Source: Lachnospiraceae bacterium (GTDB lineage Bacteria; Bacillota; Clostridia; Lachnospirales; Lachnospiraceae). Taken from it: DNA of 64,000 bases. Each line of letters begins with the position of its first letter. Within the stretch, counting starts at the first letter, position 1. A model generated the notes under the pieces. It was given only the letters and a program-made list of their open reading frames with translations. It was not told the origin of the DNA and did not search any database. The stretch spans positions 1-64,000 of the forward strand of contig JAFOEY010000033.1 in the NCBI GenBank assembly GCA_017387565.1. Reading direction: 5' to 3'. Position numbers and translations under genes: made by a program. Below, piece after piece: positions 43,975-52,423 of this stretch.

Positions 43975-44238
43975 TTAGTCCTGTACATAGGGCATCAGTG
44001 CAACGTGACGTGCACGTTTAATAGCTACTGTTAATGCTCTCTGATGCTTAGCACAGTTTCCTGTAATTCTACGAGGAAGAATTTTTCCTCTTTCAGAAAT
44101 ATATTTTCTTAATTTAGCTGTATCTTTGTAATCGATCACATTATCTTTTCCGCAGAATACACAAACTTTTTTTCTTCTACGGATTCCGCCTCTTCTCTTC
44201 ATGGGAGAATCGGATTTGTCTGTCTTATTAAAAGCCAT
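43975..44238 (-). CDS. rpsR: 30S ribosomal protein S18
   Basis: 87 residues. [20 protein letters not shown] and [20 protein letters not shown] are S18 signatures. The Cys pair of the zinc-retaining (C+) form is seen (CVFC, and NCAKHQ), so zinc binding is likely. Operon partner of rpsF and ssb; follows ssb by 23 bases with GGAGG upstream. Confidence 0.97.
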   Translation of the reverse strand: MAFNKTDKSDSPMKRRGGIRRRKKVCVFCGKDNVIDYKDTAKLRKYISERGKILPRRITGNCAKHQRALTVAIKRARHVALMPYVQD

Positions 44239-44261
44239 GTTTTTGCCTCCATTCTAATTCT

Positions 44262-44705
44262 CTAATTGAACGGCAATTCCTCGATACCTTCGGGAATGTT
44301 GATAAATCCTGCACCTGCTTCTACCGGAGCAGCATTGCTCTGAGCGGGTACATAGCCACCATTATCAGAACCACCCTGTGCATTTTTGCTTTCAGCAAAT
44401 TCCTGCTCTTCTACAATTATATCTGTTGTATAAACCTTTACACCATCTTTGTTGGTATAGCTTCCGGTCTGAATTCTACCGGTAAGAGCAATTTTGGTTC
44501 CTTTATGCAGGTATTTCTCTGCAAATTCACCCTGTCTTCCAAAAGCAACACAGTTGATAAAATCTGCGGTCTGTCCATCCTGACTGTTACGACCTCTGCG
44601 ATCTACTGCAATGGAATATCTGGCAATTGCCAGCGGCTGCTCACCCTGTGAATATCTCACTTCAGGATCTCTTGTTAAACGTCCCATTAGAATAACTTTA
44701 TTCAT
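44262..44705 (-). CDS. ssb: Single-stranded DNA-binding protein
   Basis: 147 residues. OB fold: MNKVILMGRLTRDPEVRYSQ, FINCVAFGRQGEFAEKYLHKG, VYTTDIIVEEQEF; then a flexible Gly/Asn-rich linker and the acidic C-terminal tip GIEELPFN that recruits partner proteins. Standard member of the rpsF-ssb-rpsR operon. Start has ribosome site AAAGTAGGAAA. Confidence 0.97.
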   Translation of the reverse strand: MNKVILMGRLTRDPEVRYSQGEQPLAIARYSIAVDRRGRNSQDGQTADFINCVAFGRQGEFAEKYLHKGTKIALTGRIQTGSYTNKDGVKVYTTDIIVEEQEFAESKNAQGGSDNGGYVPAQSNAAPVEAGAGFINIPEGIEELPFN

Positions 44706-44723
44706 ATTTTTTCCTACTTTCTA

Positions 44724-45014
44724 TTATGCCTCGTCTTGTCTTACGCATAAGAATCTGATGACATTTTCCATAAGACGTACATGGTTCTCAACGTCATAAG
44801 GAACTGTTGCATCAGCATCGAACTGGATGAAATAATAGAATGCTTCACTCATCTTCTGAATGTCATATGCAAGTTTCTTCTTGCCCCATTCATCAACATT
44901 TGTGATAGTTCCACCGAATCTCTCGATATAGCCTTTTACTTTTTCAATCGTTGCGGCTCTTTCATCATCTTCGATTTTAGCACTGACAACAACGGCTAAT
45001 TCATATTTGTTCAT
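44724..45014 (-). CDS. rpsF: 30S ribosomal protein S6
   Basis: 96 residues. NKYELAVVVSAKIEDDERAA, GKKKLAYDIQKMSEAFYYFIQ and RLMENVIRFLCVRQDE are S6 features. First gene of the operon; in many bacteria the S6:S18 complex binds the leader. GGAGG precedes the start. Confidence 0.97.
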   Translation of the reverse strand: MNKYELAVVVSAKIEDDERAATIEKVKGYIERFGGTITNVDEWGKKKLAYDIQKMSEAFYYFIQFDADATVPYDVENHVRLMENVIRFLCVRQDEA

Positions 45015-45113
45015 GCTTGTTACCTCCTTTTGGTCTCTGGCCCTTTAACTTTTAATAAAGAGCAAGGAATAATATATCACAAACATGAATGATACCATCT
45101 ATCTGCGCAAATT

Positions 45114-45296
45114 TCAAGTATTTTTACAAATTTCTTTCGTATTTTTTTCGACCTGCACTCGTGGCATCATCAACTGATGTCCACAACCGACACATTTTAA
45201 TCGAAAATCGGCACCCACACGCAATACTTCCCATTGTTTACTCCCGCATGGATGTGCTTTTTTTAAGGTAATAATATCTCCAATCTGATATTCCAT
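45114..45296 (-). CDS. DUF951-family protein
   Basis: 60 residues. MEYQIGDIITLKKAHPCGSK, then WEVLRVGADFRLKCVGCGHQ and MMPRVQVEKNTK are the signature of DUF951, a small beta-barrel protein conserved in Firmicutes next to rpsF. CVGCGH suggests metal binding together with HPCGS. Function is unproven. Start 45296 has GGAG six bases upstream; longer readings start at in-frame codons up to 45338. Confidence 0.9.
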   Translation of the reverse strand: MEYQIGDIITLKKAHPCGSKQWEVLRVGADFRLKCVGCGHQLMMPRVQVEKNTKEICKNT

Positions 45297-45373
45297 AGGA
45301 ATCTCCATTCCGATACTTTTTGTACAACTCAAACTCAAACAACAATGAAAAACCGCTTTTTTACCAATTCATT

Positions 45374-46096
45374 TTATCCTACCGTAATCTGTGAAAAAAT
45401 CTCTCCAATCGGTCCGCTGATTACCAAATCTGCCATGCTGTCTCTGGTAGTCGGTGCTTTATTGATTACGACCAGTTTGTTTCCTTTGTAATAGTCAATT
45501 AATCCTGCTGCCGGATAAACAACTAAAGAAGTGCCTCCGATAACCAACATATCGGCAGATGCTATGGCACGGATGGCATTGGTCATAACAGTATTATCCA
45601 AACCTTCTTCATATAACACAACATCCGGCTTTATAAATCCTCCGCACTCACATCTGGGGACATCCTCTGAATCAAGAATATACTGCGCATCATAAAACTT
45701 CCCACAGGATTCGCAGTAATTCCTCAAAACACTCCCGTGAAGTTCATATACCGTTTTACTGCCGGCTGCCTGATGAAGCCCATCGATATTCTGTGTCACG
45801 ACGGCTTTTAATTTACCTGCCTTCTCCAATTCAGCCAGTTTTAAATGCGCCGCGTTAGGCTTTGCAGACAGACAGAGCATTTTGTCCCGATAAAACCGAT
45901 AAAACTCCGACGTCTTTTGCCGGTAAAAGGTATGACTCAATATCGTTTCCGGAGGATAATCGTATTTCTGGTGATACAGACCATCCACACTTCGAAAATC
46001 CGGAATTCCGCTTTCGGTAGATACTCCTGCCCCACCAAAAAATACAATAGAATTACTTTCATCAATCATTTTTTGCAGTTGTTCCAACTCTGTCAT
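45374..46096 (-). CDS. cobB: NAD-dependent protein deacylase (sirtuin)
   Basis: 240 residues. GAGVSTESGIPDFRS, TQNIDGLHQAAG, the catalytic ELHGS His, the zinc cysteines (YCESCGKFY, RCECGG) and GGTSLVVYPAA are all intact. It removes acetyl groups from lysines using NAD. Single gene; AAGGAGG precedes the start by eight bases. Nothing unusual in the sequence. Confidence 0.95.
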   Translation of the reverse strand: MTELEQLQKMIDESNSIVFFGGAGVSTESGIPDFRSVDGLYHQKYDYPPETILSHTFYRQKTSEFYRFYRDKMLCLSAKPNAAHLKLAELEKAGKLKAVVTQNIDGLHQAAGSKTVYELHGSVLRNYCESCGKFYDAQYILDSEDVPRCECGGFIKPDVVLYEEGLDNTVMTNAIRAIASADMLVIGGTSLVVYPAAGLIDYYKGNKLVVINKAPTTRDSMADLVISGPIGEIFSQITVG

Positions 46097-46253
46097 AATA
46101 TCATATCCTCCTTATACATATTTTATCAACTCGCATCACATGCATAAATCCACTCGGATCATTGCCAGGTCCACATCGCATACATAAATCCATTTGGCTT
46201 ATTTTCCGCTCACATCTCATCCAAACATACTCAGAGATGGACATTCGCCAAAT

Positions 46254-46290
46254 AAAAAAGACAGTCCATGCACAAATCGCATGAACTGCC
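46254..46290 (-). terminator. Terminator of the MCP gene
   Basis: On the minus strand GGCAGTTCATGC pairs with GCATGGACTGTC around ATTTGT and is followed by six T, 14 bases after the stop. Confidence 0.85.
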
Positions 46291-46303
46291 TGAAATTCTT
46301 TTC

Positions 46304-47602
46304 CTAAATATAAATCTGGAAACGGTTGGTCTGGGTTGTTAAATCATCGGCAACCTGATTTAATCTGCTGGTAGCATTTTTAATCTCACCAATGGTGGCA
46401 GCCAGCTCTTCGGCACTTGCTGCTGTTTCCTCTGTAGATGCCGCATTCTGTTCAGCAATAGCAGAAAGGCTTTCAACTGATACCATAACCTGACCTTTTG
46501 CAACATCCAGATTTTTGGTGCTCTGGGCAATACTTTCCACACCTTCCATGGTAACAATCAGTCCATGATTCACTTTATCAAATACTCTCTTGGTCATTTC
46601 AACCTTATCAGCCTGGAAACCGATAATAGCATCAACCGTATTCATGGTCTTAACAGCCTGCTCGGTGTCTGCAAGCAAATTGTTGATAATTGCTTCAATT
46701 GTCTTAGCCGACTGATTGGACTGCTCTGCAAGATTTTTAATCTGTTCCGCTACGACTGCAAAACCTCTTCCGCTTTCACCGGCTCTGGCAGCCTCAATAG
46801 AAGCATTTAAAGCCAATAGATTGGTCTCGTTCGCAATGGATGAAATCAACTCAGTAGCCTTATGTATTTCCTGTGCGGATTCGTTGGTAGTATTGGTCTG
46901 CTCATAAATAACAGCAATCTGCGCTTTAACTTTTTCGGAAATCGTCTTTAATTCGCCAACAGAATCAACACCTTCCTGACCTGCAGCTTTCATCTGATCG
47001 GCATTCGCAATCAGTTTAGCAACGGCATTGCCGGTTTCCTCAATTCCTTCTCCAATACGGTTAATCGCATCGGATACTGCCTGTGTCTCAGCCGCCTGTG
47101 CTGTTGCTCCGTTTGCCATATCGCCCATACTTCTTGCAACATCTTCAGATGCATTGCTTGTCTGCTCAGCCATCTTATCCAGTCTTGCAGTCGAATCTTC
47201 AATAACGTCGGAAGTATTTCCAACCTGTCCAATAACATCTTTTAACTGGCCAATAACATTATTGGCATGGCTCGCCAAAACAGCAATTTCATCTTTGCGT
47301 TCCAAATCCAGTTTGCCAAGCTCAGCCGTCAAATCACCACTGCCGGCACGATCCAGTGTCTGAATAATACGGTCAATGGAATTTCCCAGTCTCCATGCGA
47401 ATGCCTGCATAACAAACAGCATAATAACAGAATTAACGATAAAAATAATCAATATTGGCATCTTGACTGTAGATAAAACATCTTTTCCAAAAAACAGTCT
47501 GATTCCAATACAGAGCTCAATACATGTTGCAATCAGCGGAAGCAATGAATAAATCATCAGTTTCCATCGAATGTTTAATTTTACATCAGCGTTTTTCTTC
47601 AT
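46304..47602 (-). CDS. Methyl-accepting chemotaxis protein without large sensor domain
   Basis: 432 residues. Two membrane helices (LMIYSLLPLIATCIELCIGI, PILIIFIVNSVIMLFVMQAF) are close together, leaving only a short outside loop, so signals probably come from the membrane or cytoplasm. HAMP follows (NSIDRIIQTLDRAGSGDL), then a cytoplasmic signalling helix bundle with the conserved hairpin tip (ISSIANETNLLALNASIEAA, AGESGRGFAVVAEQIKNLAE). Couples to CheA/CheW. No che genes are in the window. AGAGAGG precedes the start. Confidence 0.92.
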   Translation of the reverse strand: MKKNADVKLNIRWKLMIYSLLPLIATCIELCIGIRLFFGKDVLSTVKMPILIIFIVNSVIMLFVMQAFAWRLGNSIDRIIQTLDRAGSGDLTAELGKLDLERKDEIAVLASHANNVIGQLKDVIGQVGNTSDVIEDSTARLDKMAEQTSNASEDVARSMGDMANGATAQAAETQAVSDAINRIGEGIEETGNAVAKLIANADQMKAAGQEGVDSVGELKTISEKVKAQIAVIYEQTNTTNESAQEIHKATELISSIANETNLLALNASIEAARAGESGRGFAVVAEQIKNLAEQSNQSAKTIEAIINNLLADTEQAVKTMNTVDAIIGFQADKVEMTKRVFDKVNHGLIVTMEGVESIAQSTKNLDVAKGQVMVSVESLSAIAEQNAASTEETAASAEELAATIGEIKNATSRLNQVADDLTTQTNRFQIYI

Positions 47603-47722
47603 ACTATAACCTCTCTTTAATACCTACTGTAATGTTCCCCACAAAAAAAACCCTTTTCTACATGACATTATATCATAGTTTTTATCATTTGTAACTGCTA
47701 AACAACGGTTTTTTACCTTTTC

Positions 47723-49021
47723 TTAAAAATTATCCGCATCCTCCACAATTTGGTTTCTGCCACCGGTTTTTCCTTTGTATAACAAGTCGTCTGCTCTCTT
47801 TACAATTTCTTCAATACTTTCTTTTTTCTTGTATTCGGTTATTCCCATTGTCATGGTAACATGAAACATTGTGCCTTCATATTCAAACTGCGTTTTTCGT
47901 ATTTCCTCCACCATGGATTCTACCAGTCCATATGCCGTTTTATAATCTGTTTTAAAAACCAGCAGAAATTCTTCTCCGCCCCAGCGAATAGGAATCCCGT
48001 TTTTATCCATATGCTTTACAAAAATGTCAGACAGCTTCGTTAATACAAGATCTCCACAATCATGACCATAAGTGTCATTGATTCTTTTAAAGAAATCAAT
48101 ATCTCCTAACGCCACAACAACCTTTTTGCGGAAATTACTGGCTTCTGCCAGATCGATATATTTGGACAACTCAATACGACCGGCACGACGGTTATACAAT
48201 CCGGTAAGCGGATCCTTATAGATTAGCGTCTGCAAGGTCTCGCCTACCTCCTGTGCATGTCGTCCCATATCACCCAGTTCATCCGTTCTTTTTAAAACCG
48301 CAACCGGCATTTTGGTATTGAAGTTATTTTCTGCCAGACTTCCGATATAGGTTCTGATTTGATTTAATGTTTTTACAATATTGCCTGCAAAAAGCGATGC
48401 AATCAAAACCACGCCCAGCAAAGCTATAATAAATACAATCAAAATCTTGGTAATAATGCTGCTGACACTGTCCCGAACACTTTCATTGGACATTCCGGCA
48501 AAAATCATACCGCAGATTTGACCATTGTTTTTTAACGGCACATAATAGCCATAATAATATTTTCCATTGATATAAACACGGTCGGAATAATACTCATTTC
48601 CCATCTGAATTGCAGAAAAAATATTGGGATCTTTAGAAGTCGTATGAACAATCCTCTCCCCTGTATCATCCGTAATCGTTGTCAGCATACGCGTATCGCC
48701 ATAAAAAATACTGATTTCATTACCGGTATTTTCTTTAATCTGGTCAATCAGCGTATATTCTTTCGTCAAGTCTGTATCCCCCATGAAGAACCGCTCGTCC
48801 TCCATTCGAATCTCTCCCGGATAAGACAACGAATAAATAGCTACCGCTTCCCTTGCTGTGGAAGCCAGTGCCTTTTGGATTTCTAATTCCATTCCTTCCG
48901 ATACGCTTTTAGTCCCCATAATGACAAGCACGATACCCAATACCAGAATCGGTACTGCCATAACAGCTGACAGCGACAGAAATAATCCTGTGCTTTTTCT
49001 TCTCTTTTCGCTCTTCTTCAT
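47723..49021 (-). CDS. Diguanylate cyclase with Cache-type sensor domain
   Basis: 432 residues. Two membrane helices flank an extracytoplasmic single-Cache-like domain (EKALASTAREAVAIY-like sequence, ISIFYGDTRMLTTI, YYGYYVPLKNNGQICGMIFAG); then HAMP-like sequence, a linker and a GGDEF domain with DPLTGLYNRRAG and the active-site RWGGEEF. It makes c-di-GMP from GTP. An RxxD inhibitory site is not obvious. Start 49021 has GAGGGG upstream; an in-frame extension exists upstream. Confidence 0.93.
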   Translation of the reverse strand: MKKSEKRRKSTGLFLSLSAVMAVPILVLGIVLVIMGTKSVSEGMELEIQKALASTAREAVAIYSLSYPGEIRMEDERFFMGDTDLTKEYTLIDQIKENTGNEISIFYGDTRMLTTITDDTGERIVHTTSKDPNIFSAIQMGNEYYSDRVYINGKYYYGYYVPLKNNGQICGMIFAGMSNESVRDSVSSIITKILIVFIIALLGVVLIASLFAGNIVKTLNQIRTYIGSLAENNFNTKMPVAVLKRTDELGDMGRHAQEVGETLQTLIYKDPLTGLYNRRAGRIELSKYIDLAEASNFRKKVVVALGDIDFFKRINDTYGHDCGDLVLTKLSDIFVKHMDKNGIPIRWGGEEFLLVFKTDYKTAYGLVESMVEEIRKTQFEYEGTMFHVTMTMGITEYKKKESIEEIVKRADDLLYKGKTGGRNQIVEDADNF

Positions 49022-49107
49022 ATTTCCCCTCGCATTGTTCAACAATATAGCAACCATCCTACACAAAACGAACTGTTGCCTTGCTGTTACGACATTCTTT
49101 TACATGA

Positions 49108-49554
49108 TTATTTTACTATATCCCCAAAGTCCGACACAAGTCCGCAATAATCTTTTTTTACACGATATTCATTCTCTTTCAATCCCGGAAAAAAGATTTT
49201 TGTAACCTCTTCCGGATTCAAAATCAGTTTTTGCTTTTCTTCCCGCTTTAATTGCTTAATCGCATACTCCAAACGGGCAGCCGACGCATAAGTATCTGCT
49301 TCCCAGACCATCTTGATCTCACGGATTTTATGAGAATGCGTATATTTTGCACCCTTTCCCTTCTGCTGATAATGCTCTTTCATACGCCTCTTTACATCTG
49401 TCGTAATTCCGGTATAAAACGAATGATCTTCACATTCTACTATATAAATGTATGTTATTCTCTCTTGTTGGGCTCTCTCTTTTCCGACGCTTTCTTTTTT
49501 GTCCCCGGTCAATATTTGTTTTTGCTTTGTACCGCTCTGTGTTTCTTTTTTCAT
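49108..49554 (-). CDS. GIY-YIG nuclease-fold protein
   Basis: 148 residues. After a charged N-terminal 35 residues, TYIYIVECEDHSFYTGITTDVKRRMKEH is the GIY-YIG motif (Y/I form), with HSHKIREIKMVWEADTYASA and R/E catalytic positions (EYAIKQLKREEK). The N-terminal extension is low complexity. Members of the YhbQ-type group have DNA or RNA repair roles that are mostly unproven. Starts immediately after the 136-residue gene (overlap of a few bases at most). Confidence 0.85.
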   Translation of the reverse strand: MKKETQSGTKQKQILTGDKKESVGKERAQQERITYIYIVECEDHSFYTGITTDVKRRMKEHYQQKGKGAKYTHSHKIREIKMVWEADTYASAARLEYAIKQLKREEKQKLILNPEEVTKIFFPGLKENEYRVKKDYCGLVSDFGDIVK

Positions 49555-49572
49555 CGCAACACACTTCATCTG

Positions 49573-49983
49573 TTATTTATGCAATCCGTAAAACTTATCC
49601 GGATATTCCGTCCCGGTATCAACCTGTAGCCGAAGCGTATATTCCTCGGGATTTTCTGCCATTTTTAAAAAGGTATCAAAAGCCGTAAGAATCATTACTG
49701 CCTCATTTTGTTTATACTTCGCATTATCCATATCCATCCGGGCTTTAAAATGATCCATCTGCCAGATTAAGATGTCAATCACATGATAGCCTTCCACATT
49801 CACCTCATTGGAAAAATCATGCTTTACCAGATAATAGACATATTCCTTATAAATATCATCTCTCTGCATCAGGCGATTCCAAAATCCCTCAAAAAAAGAT
49901 TCCGGCATATCGTTTGAAAGACATGATTCGTATGTAAACTGTTTTACCTGCTCTCTTGTAATGACCAATTTATTCTGATCCAT
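49573..49983 (-). CDS. Conserved hypothetical protein
   Basis: 136 residues, soluble and acidic. KLVITREQVKQFTYESCLSN, FWNRLMQRDDIYKEYVYYLV and HVIDILIWQMDHFKARMDMD form mostly helices; the ending GTEYPDKFYGLHK is typical of a small Lachnospiraceae family I do not recognise by name. Start 49983 overlaps the radical SAM gene's end by 14 bases and has AAGGGATGG upstream, so it is translationally coupled. Role not inferable. Confidence 0.7.
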   Translation of the reverse strand: MDQNKLVITREQVKQFTYESCLSNDMPESFFEGFWNRLMQRDDIYKEYVYYLVKHDFSNEVNVEGYHVIDILIWQMDHFKARMDMDNAKYKQNEAVMILTAFDTFLKMAENPEEYTLRLQVDTGTEYPDKFYGLHK

Positions 49984-50938
49984 GTATGTCCATCCCTTGC
50001 TGTTTTTCTTCTTTTCTGACACCTTCCAAATCAAACGCCGGAATAAAGCTCTCTTTTGCCGTCTTTCCAATCTGCATATATGCTTTGGTAATTCCGAGTG
50101 ACAACGCATAATCGATTACTTTTTGATATTCATAGGTTGTTAAATGCCTTTGTAACTGTTTATCCTGCAGTTCTATATTCCTAATCGGCGTATATTGATT
50201 CAGAATACTGAAATAAATATCTTCGCCATATTCGTGATACAGATACTCTAAAACCTTTTCTGCTTCTCTCCGTTGCCCGGGCAGTACCAGATGACGGACA
50301 ATCACGCCTTTTTTGATACTTCCGTCTTTTTGAAAAGAAATACTTCCTGTCTGTCTGACCATTTCTTTGATGGCAGCCTTAGCCACTTTAGAGTAATTTG
50401 ATGCACCAAAATAACGCCTTCCCAACTCGTCGGAAATGCATTTAAAATCAGGAAGATACACATCCACAAAACCATCCAGTAAACGAAGAGCTTCTACCGA
50501 TTCATATCCTCCACAGTTATAAATAATCGGAAGGTTAAGCCCTTTTTCCTTTGCCAGGAAAAGCGCCTCCACAATAGTGGGAATAAACATGACTCCGGTT
50601 ACCAGATTAATGTTATTCGCACCTTTATCCTGTAATTCCATAAATATTTCAGCCAAACGCACTTTCGAAATCGCCAAACCGGCTTTTCCTCTGGAAATTT
50701 CCCAATTCTGGCAAAAAACACATTGGAGATTGCACCCTGAAAAGAAGACCGCACCGGAACCGTTATTCTGGCTGATACAGGGTTCTTCCCAAAAATGGAG
50801 TGCAGCTCTTGCAACATGCGGCAAGGCTTCCATTTTGCAAAAACCGACCTCTCCTTTCAGACGATTTGCGCCACATTTCCTTGGACACAGAAAACAACAG
50901 CTATAATATTGTTCTTCCTGCTTGCTATACATTTCCAT
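49970..50938 (-). CDS. PflX-like radical SAM protein (COG1313)
   Basis: 322 residues. Radical SAM site CNLQCVFCQNWE (CxxxCxxC), preceded by an extra Cys-rich N-terminal segment (YYSCCFLCPRKCGANR), VTGVMFIPTIVEALFLAKEKG and LPDFKCISDELGRR. This matches COG1313, proteins annotated as PflA homologues whose activation target is unknown. The added N-terminal cysteines could bind another cluster. Start 50938 has GAGG eight bases upstream. It overlaps both neighbours: PilZ upstream by reading, the hypothetical gene downstream. Confidence 0.88.
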   Translation of the reverse strand: MEMYSKQEEQYYSCCFLCPRKCGANRLKGEVGFCKMEALPHVARAALHFWEEPCISQNNGSGAVFFSGCNLQCVFCQNWEISRGKAGLAISKVRLAEIFMELQDKGANNINLVTGVMFIPTIVEALFLAKEKGLNLPIIYNCGGYESVEALRLLDGFVDVYLPDFKCISDELGRRYFGASNYSKVAKAAIKEMVRQTGSISFQKDGSIKKGVIVRHLVLPGQRREAEKVLEYLYHEYGEDIYFSILNQYTPIRNIELQDKQLQRHLTTYEYQKVIDYALSLGITKAYMQIGKTAKESFIPAFDLEGVRKEEKQQGMDIHGSE

Positions 50939-50961
50939 CCACAAAACCTCACAAGTCAGAA

Positions 50962-51603
50962 TCACTTTTCATCTCTGTCTTTTGGTTTCATGATCTTTCT
51001 CTGTCTGGCTGTAATGTACTTATCAATATCCTGACGCGGAATCATATAACAACCAAACAGCGTCTTTCCGTCTTCACGGTCTACCCTACGAACCACACGT
51101 CCCATAACGGAAATGTCCATATCCATTAAGGTATCAGTATAAACTAATTTTATGTAATCCATATCATTATTATCATAGTGTCCCACGATAAAAGAAAAAC
51201 CGGCCGAGCTCATATCCAGAATATATGCATCAATGGTTGCTTTCCCATGATTTACATAGCAGTATTCATCAATCGGTACTCTGAAATGCGATCTGCGGTT
51301 TAGATTTACACCATTTCCTTTCGCAATAATTGCATGATATTTCTGATCTTTGAATTTAATATATTGAACATGACAACCCTTGAAAACAATCGGTTTTCCG
51401 TCACGAACGACTAGCAGCTCGGCAATAATGCATTCTGAGCCAAAGGTTAATACCTTATCTTCATATTTCAGCGGAGGAATCAGAATGCATCTCCCTTTTA
51501 CGGAAGTGTCCAGAACCGGACATTTCCATTCCATTTTCTCACGCTCTTTCATTTTAATGGTCAATGTAACAATTTCATCTTTTTCAAGCTCATATATATA
51601 CAT
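50962..51603 (-). CDS. PilZ-domain protein (YcgR-like)
   Basis: 213 residues. The N-terminal half is a YcgR-N-like beta domain; the c-di-GMP-binding PilZ motifs are present at about 103 (NRRSHFRVP, the RxxxR box) and about 130 (DMSSAGFS, the DxSxxG box). Such proteins couple c-di-GMP to flagellar motor or exopolysaccharide control. Located between two diguanylate cyclase genes, consistent with local c-di-GMP signalling. Start follows AAAGG. Confidence 0.93.
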   Translation of the reverse strand: MYIYELEKDEIVTLTIKMKEREKMEWKCPVLDTSVKGRCILIPPLKYEDKVLTFGSECIIAELLVVRDGKPIVFKGCHVQYIKFKDQKYHAIIAKGNGVNLNRRSHFRVPIDEYCYVNHGKATIDAYILDMSSAGFSFIVGHYDNNDMDYIKLVYTDTLMDMDISVMGRVVRRVDREDGKTLFGCYMIPRQDIDKYITARQRKIMKPKDRDEK

Positions 51604-51618
51604 AACTGGAACCTTTTA

Positions 51619-51915
51619 TCACTTTTTTATCACATGCTTAGGATCTTTGAGCAAAAGAATAATCAGCCAGATGATCAGGCCAAGCGCTATAACAGATAAT
51701 CCTAAAAAAGTATCATTTAACATATCCTGTCCTGATGGAGAAAAATATGCTTCTCTAAACTCCAGATACTCATAAACAGCATCTACGAACCACATCAGGG
51801 AGGCTCCCCAGAACTCGTAACACAGGATACCTATTTTTAAAAACCGGGCTTTTTCGTTCACATACCATAATATGGTCGAAAAAATGGCTGCAAAAACTGT
51901 AATTAATAATGTCAT
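51619..51915 (-). CDS. Small membrane protein of unknown function
   Basis: 98 residues. Three hydrophobic stretches (LLITVFAAIFSTILWYV, then an amphipathic ILCYEFWGASLMWFVDAVYE, and LGLSVIALGLIIWLIILLL). It forms a pair with the next gene 12 bases upstream and may be co-translated. No recognised domain. GGAG precedes the start. Confidence 0.6.
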   Translation of the reverse strand: MTLLITVFAAIFSTILWYVNEKARFLKIGILCYEFWGASLMWFVDAVYEYLEFREAYFSPSGQDMLNDTFLGLSVIALGLIIWLIILLLKDPKHVIKK

Positions 51916-51927
51916 CCCGGTCTCTCC

Positions 51928-52323
51928 TTATTGAATAACCGCTTTTTTATTCATGCCCTTTGTCTCGATTAATGTAAGAACACTCCAGAAGAGTGTAACA
52001 ACAACCGCCATGGTTACACCTACCGTTGACATTTCATGCAGCATCTTTGCAAAATCTGCCGGATTATTCGTCGCTGTCAAAAACGGAAAATAAGGCACGA
52101 TTTCTCCATGCCATAAATGTTCAAATGCGAGTAAGCCAGAGCCTCCCCACAAAAAATTCGATAATCTTTTTATATGATGGGACCAAACATGACAACTTCC
52201 GGTATCCTTAATAAGCCCACCCTCTATTTTCTGAATTTCTTTTTGTTCTTCTTTCCTATTTAAAACTTTTGAAACCGCTGTTGCCACCATCGCTTCTGCC
52301 ATGGGAACCATAAAACATGCCAT
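51928..52323 (-). CDS. Small membrane protein of unknown function
   Basis: 131 residues. MACFMVPMAEAMVATAVSKV at the start, then a charged linker (NRKEEQKEIQKIEGG), KRLSNFLWGGSGLLAFEHLWHG and one C-terminal membrane helix (VGVTMAVVVTLFWSVLTLIE). Upstream of the 98-residue membrane gene; AGGAGG lies seven bases before its start. The His-containing WHG/HIWS motifs (HVWSHHIK) could bind metal, but this is speculation. Confidence 0.6.
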   Translation of the reverse strand: MACFMVPMAEAMVATAVSKVLNRKEEQKEIQKIEGGLIKDTGSCHVWSHHIKRLSNFLWGGSGLLAFEHLWHGEIVPYFPFLTATNNPADFAKMLHEMSTVGVTMAVVVTLFWSVLTLIETKGMNKKAVIQ

Positions 52324-52423
52324 AAGAAACCTCCTGCCTGATTAAACAAAATCGCATTTTTTTAATAATAACATACATCGCGCAAAGATAAAAGAAAATG
52401 AGATATACAACCTGTTTTTTGAT

